From NCBI GenBank assembly GCA_963924555.1, contig OZ004585.1:3671488-3735487 (forward strand): 64,000 nt of DNA, written 5' to 3'. Position 1 is the first letter of the stretch. The number at the start of each line of letters is the position of its first letter. Origin of the DNA: Crambe crambe (Eukaryota > Porifera > Demospongiae > Poecilosclerida > Crambeidae). The translations under genes were made by a program, and so were the position numbers. The notes under the pieces were generated by a model. That model saw nothing but the letters and a program-made list of their open reading frames with translations, ran no database searches and had not been told where the DNA came from. Positions 55,136 through 64,000 of this stretch are shown in pieces.

Positions 55136-55676
55136 GGGGGAAGGAGAAAGGGTCTGGTGACTCTAGCATATACGACTTGTGTCATTATATCATTTTTGAA
55201 CATTACATCATGGCAATCATAAACCGTGCACAAGTAATTTATGCGAACAGCAATAGTTAGAGAAAGGAGAATTCTTGGAGAATCTAAGAAGTGGGGATCA
55301 AGTGACAACAGCCTTGGAGTCACAACAGTGCGTGAATAGTATGTCCCATACACCTAACGCTCGCTCCCTTGCAGAAGCCCTAGCCTCGTAATGCCGTATA
55401 AGTCGATTGATCCGCCTGCTGATAACTTCTCATCTTACTCGAAACAGCTAGCTACAGCCACGATCGATCCCATCAAGGGCTTATCGAGTTGATCTTGATC
55501 CCATAGAAAAGCAAGGGGCAGGCTCCAAAAAGCGGATGATTTTAGAAACGCAAGTTTATGGCTATATCACATGATGGATCCAAGCAATCTGATTGGCACG
55601 TCGTTTTTCATGCGCGACACAAGTCGTATATGCTAGAGTCACCAGACCCTTTCTCCTTCCCCCCCCCGCCCCCAAG
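55136..55676. mobile_element. TIR element with about 57-bp perfect ends
   Basis: 'cttgggggcggggggaagga' with 'gaaagggtctggtgactcta' and 'gcatatacgacttgtgtc' pair with their complements at 55619-55676. The internal right part 'ccaagcaatctgattggcac' is related to 54113-54133. It includes no gene. Confidence 0.85.
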
Positions 55677-55875
55677 AAAAGGAAGGTAAAGGGTCGGCTA
55701 CGCCAGACTACCCCTGTCCCTCCTGTTCCCACTCCTATGTAGCAAAGTATAGGCTAAGCCATTCTTTATTAATTTTTATTGTTGCATTTTTTGGAATTCC
55801 CCAGGGAAAATCTCTGGGAAATTGCCACTCATGTGTTAATGAATATTTTTAGCTCAAATTACCCTACAAACAGCT

Positions 55876-56390
55876 GGCCTTGATTGCCAAGAACTAACAA
55901 TCTGCTTAAACACCAGACATAATTATTTCATCTGAAATATACTGTGACCAAGAGTTTTATACAAAAGCATAATTATTATTCCCTGGATATTCTTTGTTTA
56001 TAACAATTTGAGTCAACAAAGTCATTAGCATTGATTATAGCAACTTTTCTGCAACATTAATTCCTATAATTTTTTTTGCACAAAAGTGTGCATTGCTTGA
56101 ATTTTGATTAAAGTACTAGCTCTCTTCTTTAGTATAAGCTCTTTGTTACACTACAGCTGTGTAGTTCGGCTCAGGATTCTTCGTGCTAGGCCTATATTGG
56201 AAACTTGCATCACCTTTTCAAGCAGGTGCTATCGAATTGCCTTAGTCAAAAACTAATAGCAAAAGATCCGCCTCTAAATGCCGCTGTAACAGATGGCCAA
56301 AACAGAATTTTGATGACTAGCTATAAAGTCAGCATGTCCAAAGTCAATTTCAGAAACTATTTTTTTCTTATAGATTTTTAAAAACCTGTA
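55876..56390. other. Non-coding stretch
   Basis: No gene or repeat recognised. Confidence 0.4.
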
Positions 56391-56723
56391 AGGCCACACC
56401 AAGTCAATTATTAGTTTCTGGTCTTTCCCCTTTTAAATTAACATGCGGGCGGGCGGTAATTGCGACTATCATGGCTGCTGCAAGTTTGCAATCTTCCACG
56501 GTAGAAGGGTAGAATGTTCAGATATAACAGTTACGTTGATCAAAGGCATGGCTGGTGGAGCTAACTAGTACAACATTTCACAATAATTATTTCACACAAC
56601 ACGCACGAGGTCCTCTGTTCTTCTACTTCTTTTGCTACATATCATTATAGTCCTCAAATTCCCGCGAGCGCGATTAGCAGGCGGGCGGGGGACCAGAAAC
56701 TAATAATTGACTTGGTGTGGCCT
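56391..56723. mobile_element. MITE with 33-bp perfect TIRs
   Basis: 'aggccacaccaagtcaatta' with 'ttagtttctggtc' (56391-56423) is the exact complement of 56691-56723. Further in, 'gcgggcgggcg' recurs on both sides. No ORF; no clear target duplication. Confidence 0.9.
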
Positions 56724-57372
56724 AAAGTAAGAAAGAAGAATTAGCACCCAGGTTGTTCATAAAACCCAGCTGTACGGTTTTCTTCGCTCACGTCATGCTC
56801 ACTGACTTTAATTGGGGGGGATAGCAAAAAAATTTTCTGGCACTTCACACCTGGGTAGAGCACCTCCTTATCTTAAATCCTGGCTATGGCTATGGCAGGA
56901 TATAAAATAGTTAGAACATGGGTGCCATATGTGGCCACGCCCACTAACATCGACCTTAGACCTACTATTATTGAATGTTGCATCGTGCTACAAGTTGTGA
57001 GGTTGGTGATCTCAATCTAGCATAGTCTCGTAGGCCCCGCTAGCCAGTGACTGACAGGTTAGATACATGTAGTGAAGATTCTAACAAAGGGGGTGCTTGA
57101 GCACCCAGAGCACCCTCCCTGGCTACGTCACTGGCTAAGGTGAGTATAGACTAGGGTAGCTATGGTAAAGTAAACTTTACCATGATGTTTTAGCGGCCGT
57201 ATTTTCTTGTTTCCATGGAGATTAAACGTTATTTCCATGTAATATGACTCATCATGCCCGTCGTTCAAGACAACAGGCATTATGGCTTATAAACAACACC
57301 GTGGCCCTTCGATCTCGCTCACGCATGGGATATAAACAGTCTTATGACCTTTCACCCGTCATCCCTAGGTAT
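56724..57372. other. Non-coding stretch
   Basis: A short inverted pair 'gctagccagtgac' / 'gtcactggcta' at 57039-57137 may bound a small element. Otherwise nothing recognised. Confidence 0.4.
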
Positions 57373-58129
57373 CATTTTACAGCGACTTCTAAAATCACTG
57401 TATTCATTTGGTTGTTCATCATCAACTTATTTCAGAAATGGGTCATTCAAATGCTATAATTTTTATACCACACTACTCTGCACTATAATCCTTTACCTTT
57501 AAAGTAGCACATCATTTTCCAACTTGGCTAGCTTTCAGCCTACAATGTGGCAGACATTTTCATGCCCGCCCCCATACACTGATGGACCTCATAACTGACT
57601 AGCGTTATCTTGATGTTGGTTTCTCGATGCTCAGAGCGTAAACCCTAGGCACTAGTCTGGTTATGAATCAAGCCTTGATGCAATACTAATCAAGTATATC
57701 AGGTACATGCATAACACCAGTAAAAGCTGTAAAAGTTATATACAAAATAGGCAAATGGTAATTTTTATTATTATAAACTGTATAGATCAGCATTAGCCTT
57801 CCAGATCAGATTCATTTCGGCTCATACAATATTACTAGGGCAATGTTCAACATTCAGTTGACAGTGAGCGAGCAAGCAAGTATTCTTCAACAATTTTCAT
57901 TTGCTGTTGAGTATCTGTAGCAATGTGCAGCATTTGACAGTGAGCAATTAAAGTAGCTGATAGGCTTCAGTGCTTGATCATGTAAGTGGTGGCAGGCAGC
58001 TGCATACATGCTTACCTCAAAGCACTTAGATAAGCCTAGTGCCTACAAGCCGCTTAGATAAGCCTCTACCTACGCCTGGATATATATACTAGGGTATGTT
58101 CGTGTAACATATTGTGTAACATATTCAAT

Positions 58130-58700
58130 CGGTGAGAGAAGCAGTTGGTGAAAGTCATTTGTACTTTGACTTACTAAGATATTGCAGCTGCATACATAGG
58201 AGGCTGTATAATGCTTACCACAAGCACTTAGAAAGCCAAGCGCCTACAATCCACTTAGCACCTCTATGACAAAATGCTGTATAGAAAACAATAAGCTCAA
58301 GCTGTTTGTTCTAAGTGCTATGGGCATGTTTCATTTGTGGGGTCAAAGGTCAAACGAACGTGCGCATTATTAATTATGCCCGCTAGCTATTGACATACGT
58401 GTATATATATAACTAGGGTATGTGAAGCAGTTGGTGAAAGTCATTTGTACTTTGACTAAGCCTAAGATATTGCAGTGGTTGTGGCAGCTCCATACGCAGG
58501 AGGCTGTATAATGCTTACCACAAGCACTTAGAAAGCCATGCGCCTACAATCCACTTAGCGCCTCTGTGACAAAATGCTGTAGAAAGCATGTAATAAGTTC
58601 TAGCTACACTTGTTCTAAGTGCTATGGGCACGTTTTATTTGTGGGGTCAAAGATCAAACGAACGTGTGCGCATGCGTACTATTAACTATGCCCGCTAGCC
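58130..58700. repeat. Tandem duplication of about 290 bp
   Basis: 'gtgaaagtcatttgtacttt', 'ccacaagcacttagaaagcc', 'gtgctatgggca.gtttcat' and 'ggtcaaaggtcaaacgaacg' occur twice, at 58150-58400 and 58433-58690. An inverted partial third copy is at 59045-59165. Confidence 0.85.
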
Positions 58701-58775
58701 ATGACTTACGTATACATATATATATCTCGAGCTCCCGTTTACATGACCAGAGAGAGGCTCGCTTCTCTCGCCAAA

Positions 58776-58988
58776 TATACAGTTGATTTCACTTCACTTG
58801 GAACTTCCGTGGTTTTTTCGTGGGACGTGGCAGGTGATAGAGTGAAGCTATCTTTACACTCTTTGCAGCAACTAGAAGCTCTTGTTCTGAACTAGCTCTT
58901 GTGCAAAGAGTGTGGAGATAGCGCCTCTCTCTCACGAGCCACGCTCCACGGGTATATTCACGGAAGGGAAGTGAAATCAACTGTATAT
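58776..58988. mobile_element. MITE family J copy 2
   Basis: Ends 'atatacagttgatttcactt' and complement. The inside matches 49387-49562. It sits between two direct copies of 'tctcgagctcccgtt.acatg' with 'accagagag' (58724-58770 and 58987-59030). Confidence 0.8.
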
Positions 58989-59404
58989 CTCGAGCTCCCG
59001 TTGACATGACCAGAGAGTGGGTCGCTTTGCTTGCCAATAATACGCATCCGCATGTTCGTTTGACCTTTGACCCCACAAATGAAACATGCCCATAGCACTT
59101 AGAACAAACAGCTTGAGCTTATTGTTTTCTACAGCATTTTGTCATAGAGGTGCTAAGTGGATTGTACTCGCTTTGCTCACTCGCTGCAATGATGAAACCT
59201 ACAATGAACTACATACATAGCTACAATTAACTTGGATACCAGGATCACATCATCCAGTTGCCTATAATCACAAGCAAAGTGAGCTCCTCTCTATGGTGTA
59301 CAAACTGGATAGTGGTGATTCAAGCCCTGAGGATAAAATACTCGCCCTTCTGTGCTACGAGCACATAACTAGTAAAGAAATAGGTGTAAATTATTAAAGA
59401 AAAG

Positions 59405-59643
59405 TAGGGATGGTTCAAAAAGTTCAGTGACAAGAGAGTGAACTTCAGTCAAGTAACCCCTTACCCATGTATCACCAATATTACCAAACTATGAGCTAAC
59501 TATTCCCACTTCACTCCCATCTTGGCCTGTTCATGGGAGTGAAGTAAGAATAGTTAGCTCATAGTTTGGTGATAGGTAAGGGGTTACTTGACTGAAGTTG
59601 ACTCTCTTATTGCTGAACTTTTTTGAACTGCACACAGCCATCC
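59405..59643. mobile_element. Fold-back MITE, family A copy 2
   Basis: 'ggatggttcaaaaagttcag', 'gtaaccccttacccatg' and 'gagctaactattcccacttc' pair with 'gaagtaagaatagttagctc', 'aaggggttac' and 'gaacttttttgaactg...ccatcc'. Same family as 5500-5732. Confidence 0.8.
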
Positions 59644-59739
59644 ATACTTTTCTTTTTTTTCCTTTATCAGAGAGTGCGGTAGGACTCTTTATGTAGGGAT
59701 GACTCAGATGGCCGCGCGCGCCGCCTATCCAAAGTGAAA

Positions 59740-60873
59740 TTCTAGTTTCCCCACTTAGACCTATCAAAAGCTACTGTGAATGATTATCCAGCCTACTAGA
59801 GCCTACTACAATGTGCAGACCAAGTTTCAGGACCAGGGAGCTTACCGTTTCAGAAATACGGCAAGCAGGTAAATCACTGGATTCTTCTTCTCTATTATTA
59901 TTATTCTTCTTATCATTCTTCTTAGACAACCATATCTCTTGAACCACTCAAGCTACAGCTATGATTTCTGGATAAATCCACTCCAAATTCTACCAGCTAC
60001 GATCTTTTGCACTCGTTGATCCTCGAAAGAGTCGATGAAAAAGGAGACACTACGGAGCACAGCATTCGACTAATTCAATTAGTGGAAGCCATCTTTTCTA
60101 TAATACGCATGCGCATGTATTTGATATCCAATTATTCGAAATTATAATATTACTCAGCTATCTCTAGCTAGCTAGCTAGCTAGATAGTGATGATAGACTA
60201 CTGTATCAACTCAGGGATTTAGATTCACCAATCCATCTACCGGTAGACTCTATTTCAGCATCTTCTACCTCCAAGTATAGCTCAACAATAACACAACACC
60301 TTGACTTGTTGATAATCATTGGGCTGGTATGCTATTGCATACACATAGAAGAATAAACTCTATACATAGCTAAAACCATAAAAGAGGAAAAAAAAGACCA
60401 GGAACAAGTAAGGGAAAAAGCATTTCGTGAAATGAAAAAAGATGTAGGGATGACCACTGCTCAAAAAAGTAAGGAAACAAGAAGGATGGAAATGGGATCA
60501 ATCTTTATCCAACAATCCCTATATATACGTTGGGTAGCTTCAGATTATAGTGTAGTAATGTACGTATATGTATGGATTGTTGGCTGGATATACAGAACAA
60601 AGATTGATTCCATTTCCATCCTTCTTGTTTCCTTAGTTTTTTGAGCAGTGGTCATCCCTACATCTTTTTTTCATTTCACGAAATGCTTTTTCCCTTACTT
60701 GTAACAACATTGTCATTAATAGAGAAGGAGAAGAATCCAGCAACTTACCTGCTTGCCGTATCCCTGAACAGTAAGCTCCCTAGTCCTGGAACTTGGTCTG
60801 CACTTTGTATGCTCTAGTAGGCTGGATAATCATTCACAGTAGCTTTTAGTAAGTTTAAGTGGGGGAACCAGAG
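59740..60873. mobile_element. TIR element containing the MYND-upstream palindrome
   Basis: Outer inverted repeats of about 150 bp: 59740-59895 ('aaaagctactgtgaatgatt', 'atccagcctactagagc', 'acggcaagcaggtaa') and the complement at 60722-60873. Nested inside is a 300-bp palindrome (60402-60703) with 'gatgtagggatgaccactgc' and 'gaaggatggaaatgggatca'. The inner part also occurs at 31490-32237 and 1-320, without these TIRs. Confidence 0.8.
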
Positions 60874-61700
60874 TTTCACATGCGGAGTTCGCTTCATCTC
60901 TACATACTCTTTCTTAATAGCTAGCTTAGCTAGTCTCTGAGCTACACTTGACTTGAACCAGAATTGGCAGGGATCAAAAGTGCTCTCATGCCCTGCCCAT
61001 ACCCAGACAGTCCTATATACCATGGTTCTACCCTCACATGGTGTCACAGACCAGGCTTCCCAAAGGTGTGGGGTTGAGGCTGCACCTTTTCCTGAGAAGT
61101 TAATTATTATTATTATTATTTTTTTTTTTTTGGGGGGGGGGGGGGGTATTCAAAAATTTATAATAGAGGCCTTCATGGGGAAACTGTGGCTGTTAGACCA
61201 GAGCGTGGGGGTGATTGCAAGATGGGGATGTGCTCCCTCTTGTATAGAAAAATCCAGTGTCCAAAGACGGTATCAAGCTGTTTGAGTGTCTTAGATCGCT
61301 GTTGTCTTCTGTTTCACATCTATTTCCATGGACTCAAGAATGGCAGCAGTAGGGGTGGAAAAAGGCAGGAGTGACAGGTGTGATATTCCCAGTTTTTTTG
61401 TTCAATCTACAAAATCTAACTCTCCAATGATAGCTACTGACACAATAATGCATTATAATTATTGTTGATATTCTTGAAGCAACTTCAACATTATTACACA
61501 AAGCTCAAAATAGCCAAAATTAATACGCAAGCACTCGAGTGATATGCTGAATAAGAATGGAATAAGGACTTGCAAAATTTGTGAGATTTCTGAGTAGTAA
61601 AGCTATATTGGAGCGATGAAATTCAAGTTAAAATCTTCTGCTGCAGTAAAAGTTAATCATTATGTTTTATTGAATTTGTTTTGCAGATATACTGTATAGC
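60874..61700. repeat. Interspersed repeat and homopolymer runs
   Basis: 60930-61225 repeats 43045-43440. 61111-61146 is a run of about 16 T then about 14 G, prone to sequencing error. 61610-61650 matches 43665-43705 ('gcgatgaaattcaagtt'). No gene. Confidence 0.7.
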
Positions 61701-62191
61701 GGGTATATTTCGAGGGGTGAAAGTTTCGCGATTAGATCTTTTTGTCTTATTTCGCAGGGAAATCATTCGCGGTTTAGGAAAAAAACAACAACCTGGCCAG
61801 CGGCCATGTGCGTGTGTGCATGCACACAGAGCTATTAGCTAGCTAGCTGAAGCTTCGATGGCATGCAAGTCTAGACCATCTTTCATTTGAGACTACATTC
61901 TAGACAAGTTAAGTTTCTGGAATGCCTTAGTTAGTGAAGCGTTATATTGTGCAGCGATCCATAGATGTTCTGCTACTTCAAAGCCATCAGACTATCTGAT
62001 CATGTGGCTCTATTTTTCTTCAGCGAGGTGAATCTATTCGTTGTAGAGTCACAGACACATAAACTAGACGCAACTATTCTAGTGATTAGTCTGAGAGTCT
62101 GGATTTGCCTAAGTGATTCGCGTGGTTAAATATTCGCGGACGAAAGAGAAATTGTGATATCTGCGAAACTTTCGCCCCTCGAATTATACCC
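61701..62191. mobile_element. TIR element, about 490 bp
   Basis: 'gggtatatttcgaggggtga' and 'aagtttcgc' at the left pair with 'gcgaaactttcgcccctcga' and 'attataccc' at the right. 'ttcgcgg' motifs recur inside. It lies about 130 bp before the MYND gene at 62322. Confidence 0.8.
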
Positions 62192-62303
62192 TTTCATATG
62201 GACACCATGACTGGTAATTTAACCCCTGCGCATGCATGCACGGTGAACCCTCACTAATAAATTTACTTCATAAAAATAACAATACTTTTCATGTACCAAT
62301 GTA

Positions 62304-62314
62304 CCTTTTTATAG
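62304..62314 (+). promoter_or_regulatory. 3' splice site of a 5'-leader intron
   Basis: 'ctttttatag' followed by 'attaagc' and the ATG, as in the gene at 32411. Confidence 0.55.
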
Positions 62315-62321
62315 ATTAAGC

Positions 62322-64000
62322 ATGGATTCTATTAAAGAAATCAAGAAAGAATGTAGCACTATGGCACCAATATTTCCTTTGGCTCGGTTCTGCTACTTTG
62401 GACTCTATCGAGAGTATTATCCGTTTGGAAACACTCCTGCTGAGGACTTGCTAGAAAATTGTGCAGACATTTTACAACCTTCTGTTTTAGTTCTTGGATG
62501 TGGTGACTTACGTTCTTGCTTTTATACCCTTTGGAAAAATTTTGATTCTTCAATTTCCACTGCTCCCAGGAAATTTGATGGTGTTTTTTTCACTTTAAAT
62601 GATTACAATGCTGCAATACTTGCTAGAAACATAGTTTTCTTACATTTATGCCTTCAGCTTCCAGATGACTGTGCAGAGAAAAAGAACTGGCTGTGTGCAA
62701 TGTGGGCTATTTGGTACTGCCATGAACTGTATCCCCATCACCTCGATATCTTGGATGCCTCCCTGAAGACATTGCTTACTTTTTCAGAATCTACAGAACG
62801 TTGGTGTAGGAAGGACAACCCACTTCATCGGCTTGTACAATTTAATTCTCCTGTTTGCTTATCCGAAGTTGCTAATGTGTGGACGATGTGGCTGAATAAA
62901 GGAGTAAGCACTGTCTTGGTAAGGAACATGCATGAATCTAGAAATCAATTGCTGAGCCAGTCAATCGATGATATTTCAGAGTTCAGCATTAACTTTTCCA
63001 AATGTCACACTCGTATTCATGGTGATGAAGACGAAGTACTAGCAAGAAAGGGTGCTGCTCGGGCACCTGAGGTACGGACTTACCTTGAAATTGGAAGCTG
63101 CTATGCTGAGCATGTCGTTGACTTAGACTTACCAAAGAAATCAAGAAATAAAGTCAATCCAACTATGTATGAAAGGCAAGATGGAGTGTATACTTGCCAC
63201 TATGGCCTTATGCCATTTCAAGGTTACTACAACACCATAAAATTTTCTCCACATTTTATGAAATCCAATGGAGTAGCCATACCCTATGATGTTATTGTTC
63301 CTTCAGCAAGCTTTAAATCGAAGCCTTTTCTAGCCAATAGCTTCCAACAATTTTCTATGTGGATTCAATCTTCTAGTAGAGTTCTGAAGGACAAAGAAAT
63401 TACCATTTCATTCACTTTTGACTCTCAAGATGCTATTACTTTCTGCCAACAGCAAATACAACATAATTGGAAGCAGTTTTCACACAGCTTGACTGAAGAA
63501 GATAAATGCACATTGTACAAATATGATATTATTACCACTTCTAATTTGATGGATCACATTAGTCCTTCAAATTTGATCTTAGCTTGTGTTCCACTATTGG
63601 AGGATAGTGGTCTTTTAATTACCACGAGCATGTATTGTAAATATTGCACTAATACTGGAGAGGAATTACTGAACCTGTGCTTTGGATTTAACAGCGAGCT
63701 ATTCCCAGTCATCTTGGGGGTACGTTGTATTAGTCACGAAGGTAGCAACTGTTCAAACTCTGTTATGATTAACCCATCTCCCCCTGATATATCTCATACG
63801 TTGAAGTGTGATTTCCCACATGTTAGAACTTTTGCATGGGTAAAAGTATCTAATGCACAAAAGTTAATATCCTCTCAATTACCTTGTGTAGAGGATGGTA
63901 ACATAACAGAAGCTTTAGTAAGCATGGTTGGGTCGTGCACTTATGCACTGCTGAACTATGGTCCTGGGAGGAGCACGACTATCTTAAGTCACAATGGCAT
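62322..64000 (+). CDS. DUF4470 (+ MYND) protein, 5' part; runs off the window
   Basis: Open for 559 codons from ATG 62322 to the window end, collinear with the gene at 32411. DUF4470 motifs: 'YPFGNTPAEDLLENC', 'VLVLGCGDLRSCFYTLW' (here with the family-typical GCGD, where the other copy has GCND), 'FFTLNDYNAAILARNIVFL'. In-frame differences from the first copy include nine extra bases at 'KGVSTVLVRNM' and three near 63810 ('KCDFPHV'), so both reading frames are under constraint or recently split. The MYND finger would lie beyond the window. The leader ('attaagcATGG') is shared. Same strand as the other family members. Confidence 0.85.
   Translation, partial: MDSIKEIKKECSTMAPIFPLARFCYFGLYREYYPFGNTPAEDLLENCADILQPSVLVLGCGDLRSCFYTLWKNFDSSISTAPRKFDGVFFTLNDYNAAILARNIVFLHLCLQLPDDCAEKKNWLCAMWAIWYCHELYPHHLDILDASLKTLLTFSESTERWCRKDNPLHRLVQFNSPVCLSEVANVWTMWLNKGVSTVLVRNMHESRNQLLSQSIDDISEFSINFSKCHTRIHGDEDEVLARKGAARAPEVRTYLEIGSCYAEHVVDLDLPKKSRNKVNPTMYERQDGVYTCHYGLMPFQGYYNTIKFSPHFMKSNGVAIPYDVIVPSASFKSKPFLANSFQQFSMWIQSSSRVLKDKEITISFTFDSQDAITFCQQQIQHNWKQFSHSLTEEDKCTLYKYDIITTSNLMDHISPSNLILACVPLLEDSGLLITTSMYCKYCTNTGEELLNLCFGFNSELFPVILGVRCISHEGSNCSNSVMINPSPPDISHTLKCDFPHVRTFAWVKVSNAQKLISSQLPCVEDGNITEALVSMVGSCTYALLNYGPGRSTTILSHNG

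Larger units (their letters stand above)
53836..55875. repeat. Repeat X, copy 2, with two inserted elements
   Basis: The collinear match to 36511-36564 + 41932-42760. The join near 53880-53890 is the empty site of the 5.4 kb element. This copy is itself broken by 54031-54472 and by about 55097-55714, for which 42121-42165 and 42583-42606 are the empty sites. Confidence 0.8.
57373..59272 (-). repeat. Dispersed repeat copy 2, split by a 1.36 kb insertion
   Basis: 57373-57833 and 59193-59272 are, inverted, the parts of 8130-8866. The break falls between 'caatatt' and 'gatgaaacc'. The insert 57834-59192 begins and ends with loosely inverted 'cagtgagcgagcaagcaag' and 'tactcgctttgctcactcgc'. Confidence 0.7.

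Noticed and set aside
61111-61146. Poly-T/poly-G run as a possible structural (quadruplex) signal
   Set aside because: A plain homopolymer junction most likely reflects slippage or sequencing error inside a repeat.

Overview
The window looks like AT-rich, transposon-dense nuclear DNA of a marine invertebrate, most likely a demosponge. The reasons are very short GT-AG introns (about 38-90 bp), a Death-domain exon and a six-blade kelch gene of sponge type, a small family of DUF4470 + MYND-finger genes, and eukaryotic DNA transposons and LINEs throughout. The species cannot be named from sequence alone. No rRNA, tRNA or prokaryotic gene was recognised.

Layout. 1-5.5 kb: part of a repeat, then one minus-strand internal exon with a Death-like domain (2219-2509). 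5.8-7.9 kb: a decayed pogo/Tigger-type element carrying a convergent HIRAN-like ORF. 8.1-9.3 kb: a dispersed repeat ending at the start codon of a candidate two-exon secreted protein. 9.44-16.38 kb: a 6.9 kb transposon bounded by inverted arrays of palindromic repeats. It encodes a B-box/RecQ helicase, a MULE-type transposase and a Ulp1-type protease, all frameshifted. 16.7-17.8 kb: kelch gene (minus). 20.0-24.35 kb: a giant inverted repeat with two about 2.14 kb arms. 24.9-31.2 kb: mostly small TIR and fold-back elements. 32.4-35.7 kb: intact single-ORF DUF4470-MYND gene. 36.57-41.93 kb: a TIR-flanked element with a broken multidomain gene of an unnamed metazoan family, whose empty target site survives at about 53.84-53.91 kb. 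44.0-45.6 kb: a truncated MYND paralogue with about seven MYND fingers. 46.6-48.1 kb: a TIR element with a 7-bp target duplication. 48.25-48.83 kb: a palindromic satellite. 49.95-52.9 kb: a 5'-truncated LINE. 53.8-62.2 kb: nested repeats. 62.3 kb to the end: a second long DUF4470-MYND gene that runs off the window.

Host genes likely to work are few: the Death-domain exon, the kelch gene, the two DUF4470-MYND genes and perhaps the small secreted protein. Everything else is mobile or decayed mobile DNA, much of it nested. Because repeats interrupt one another, several insertions can be checked against empty sites within the window. The strongest candidates for little-described systems are the RecQ/MULE/Ulp1 transposon with palindromic-array ends and the TIR-bounded multidomain element at 36.6-41.9 kb.
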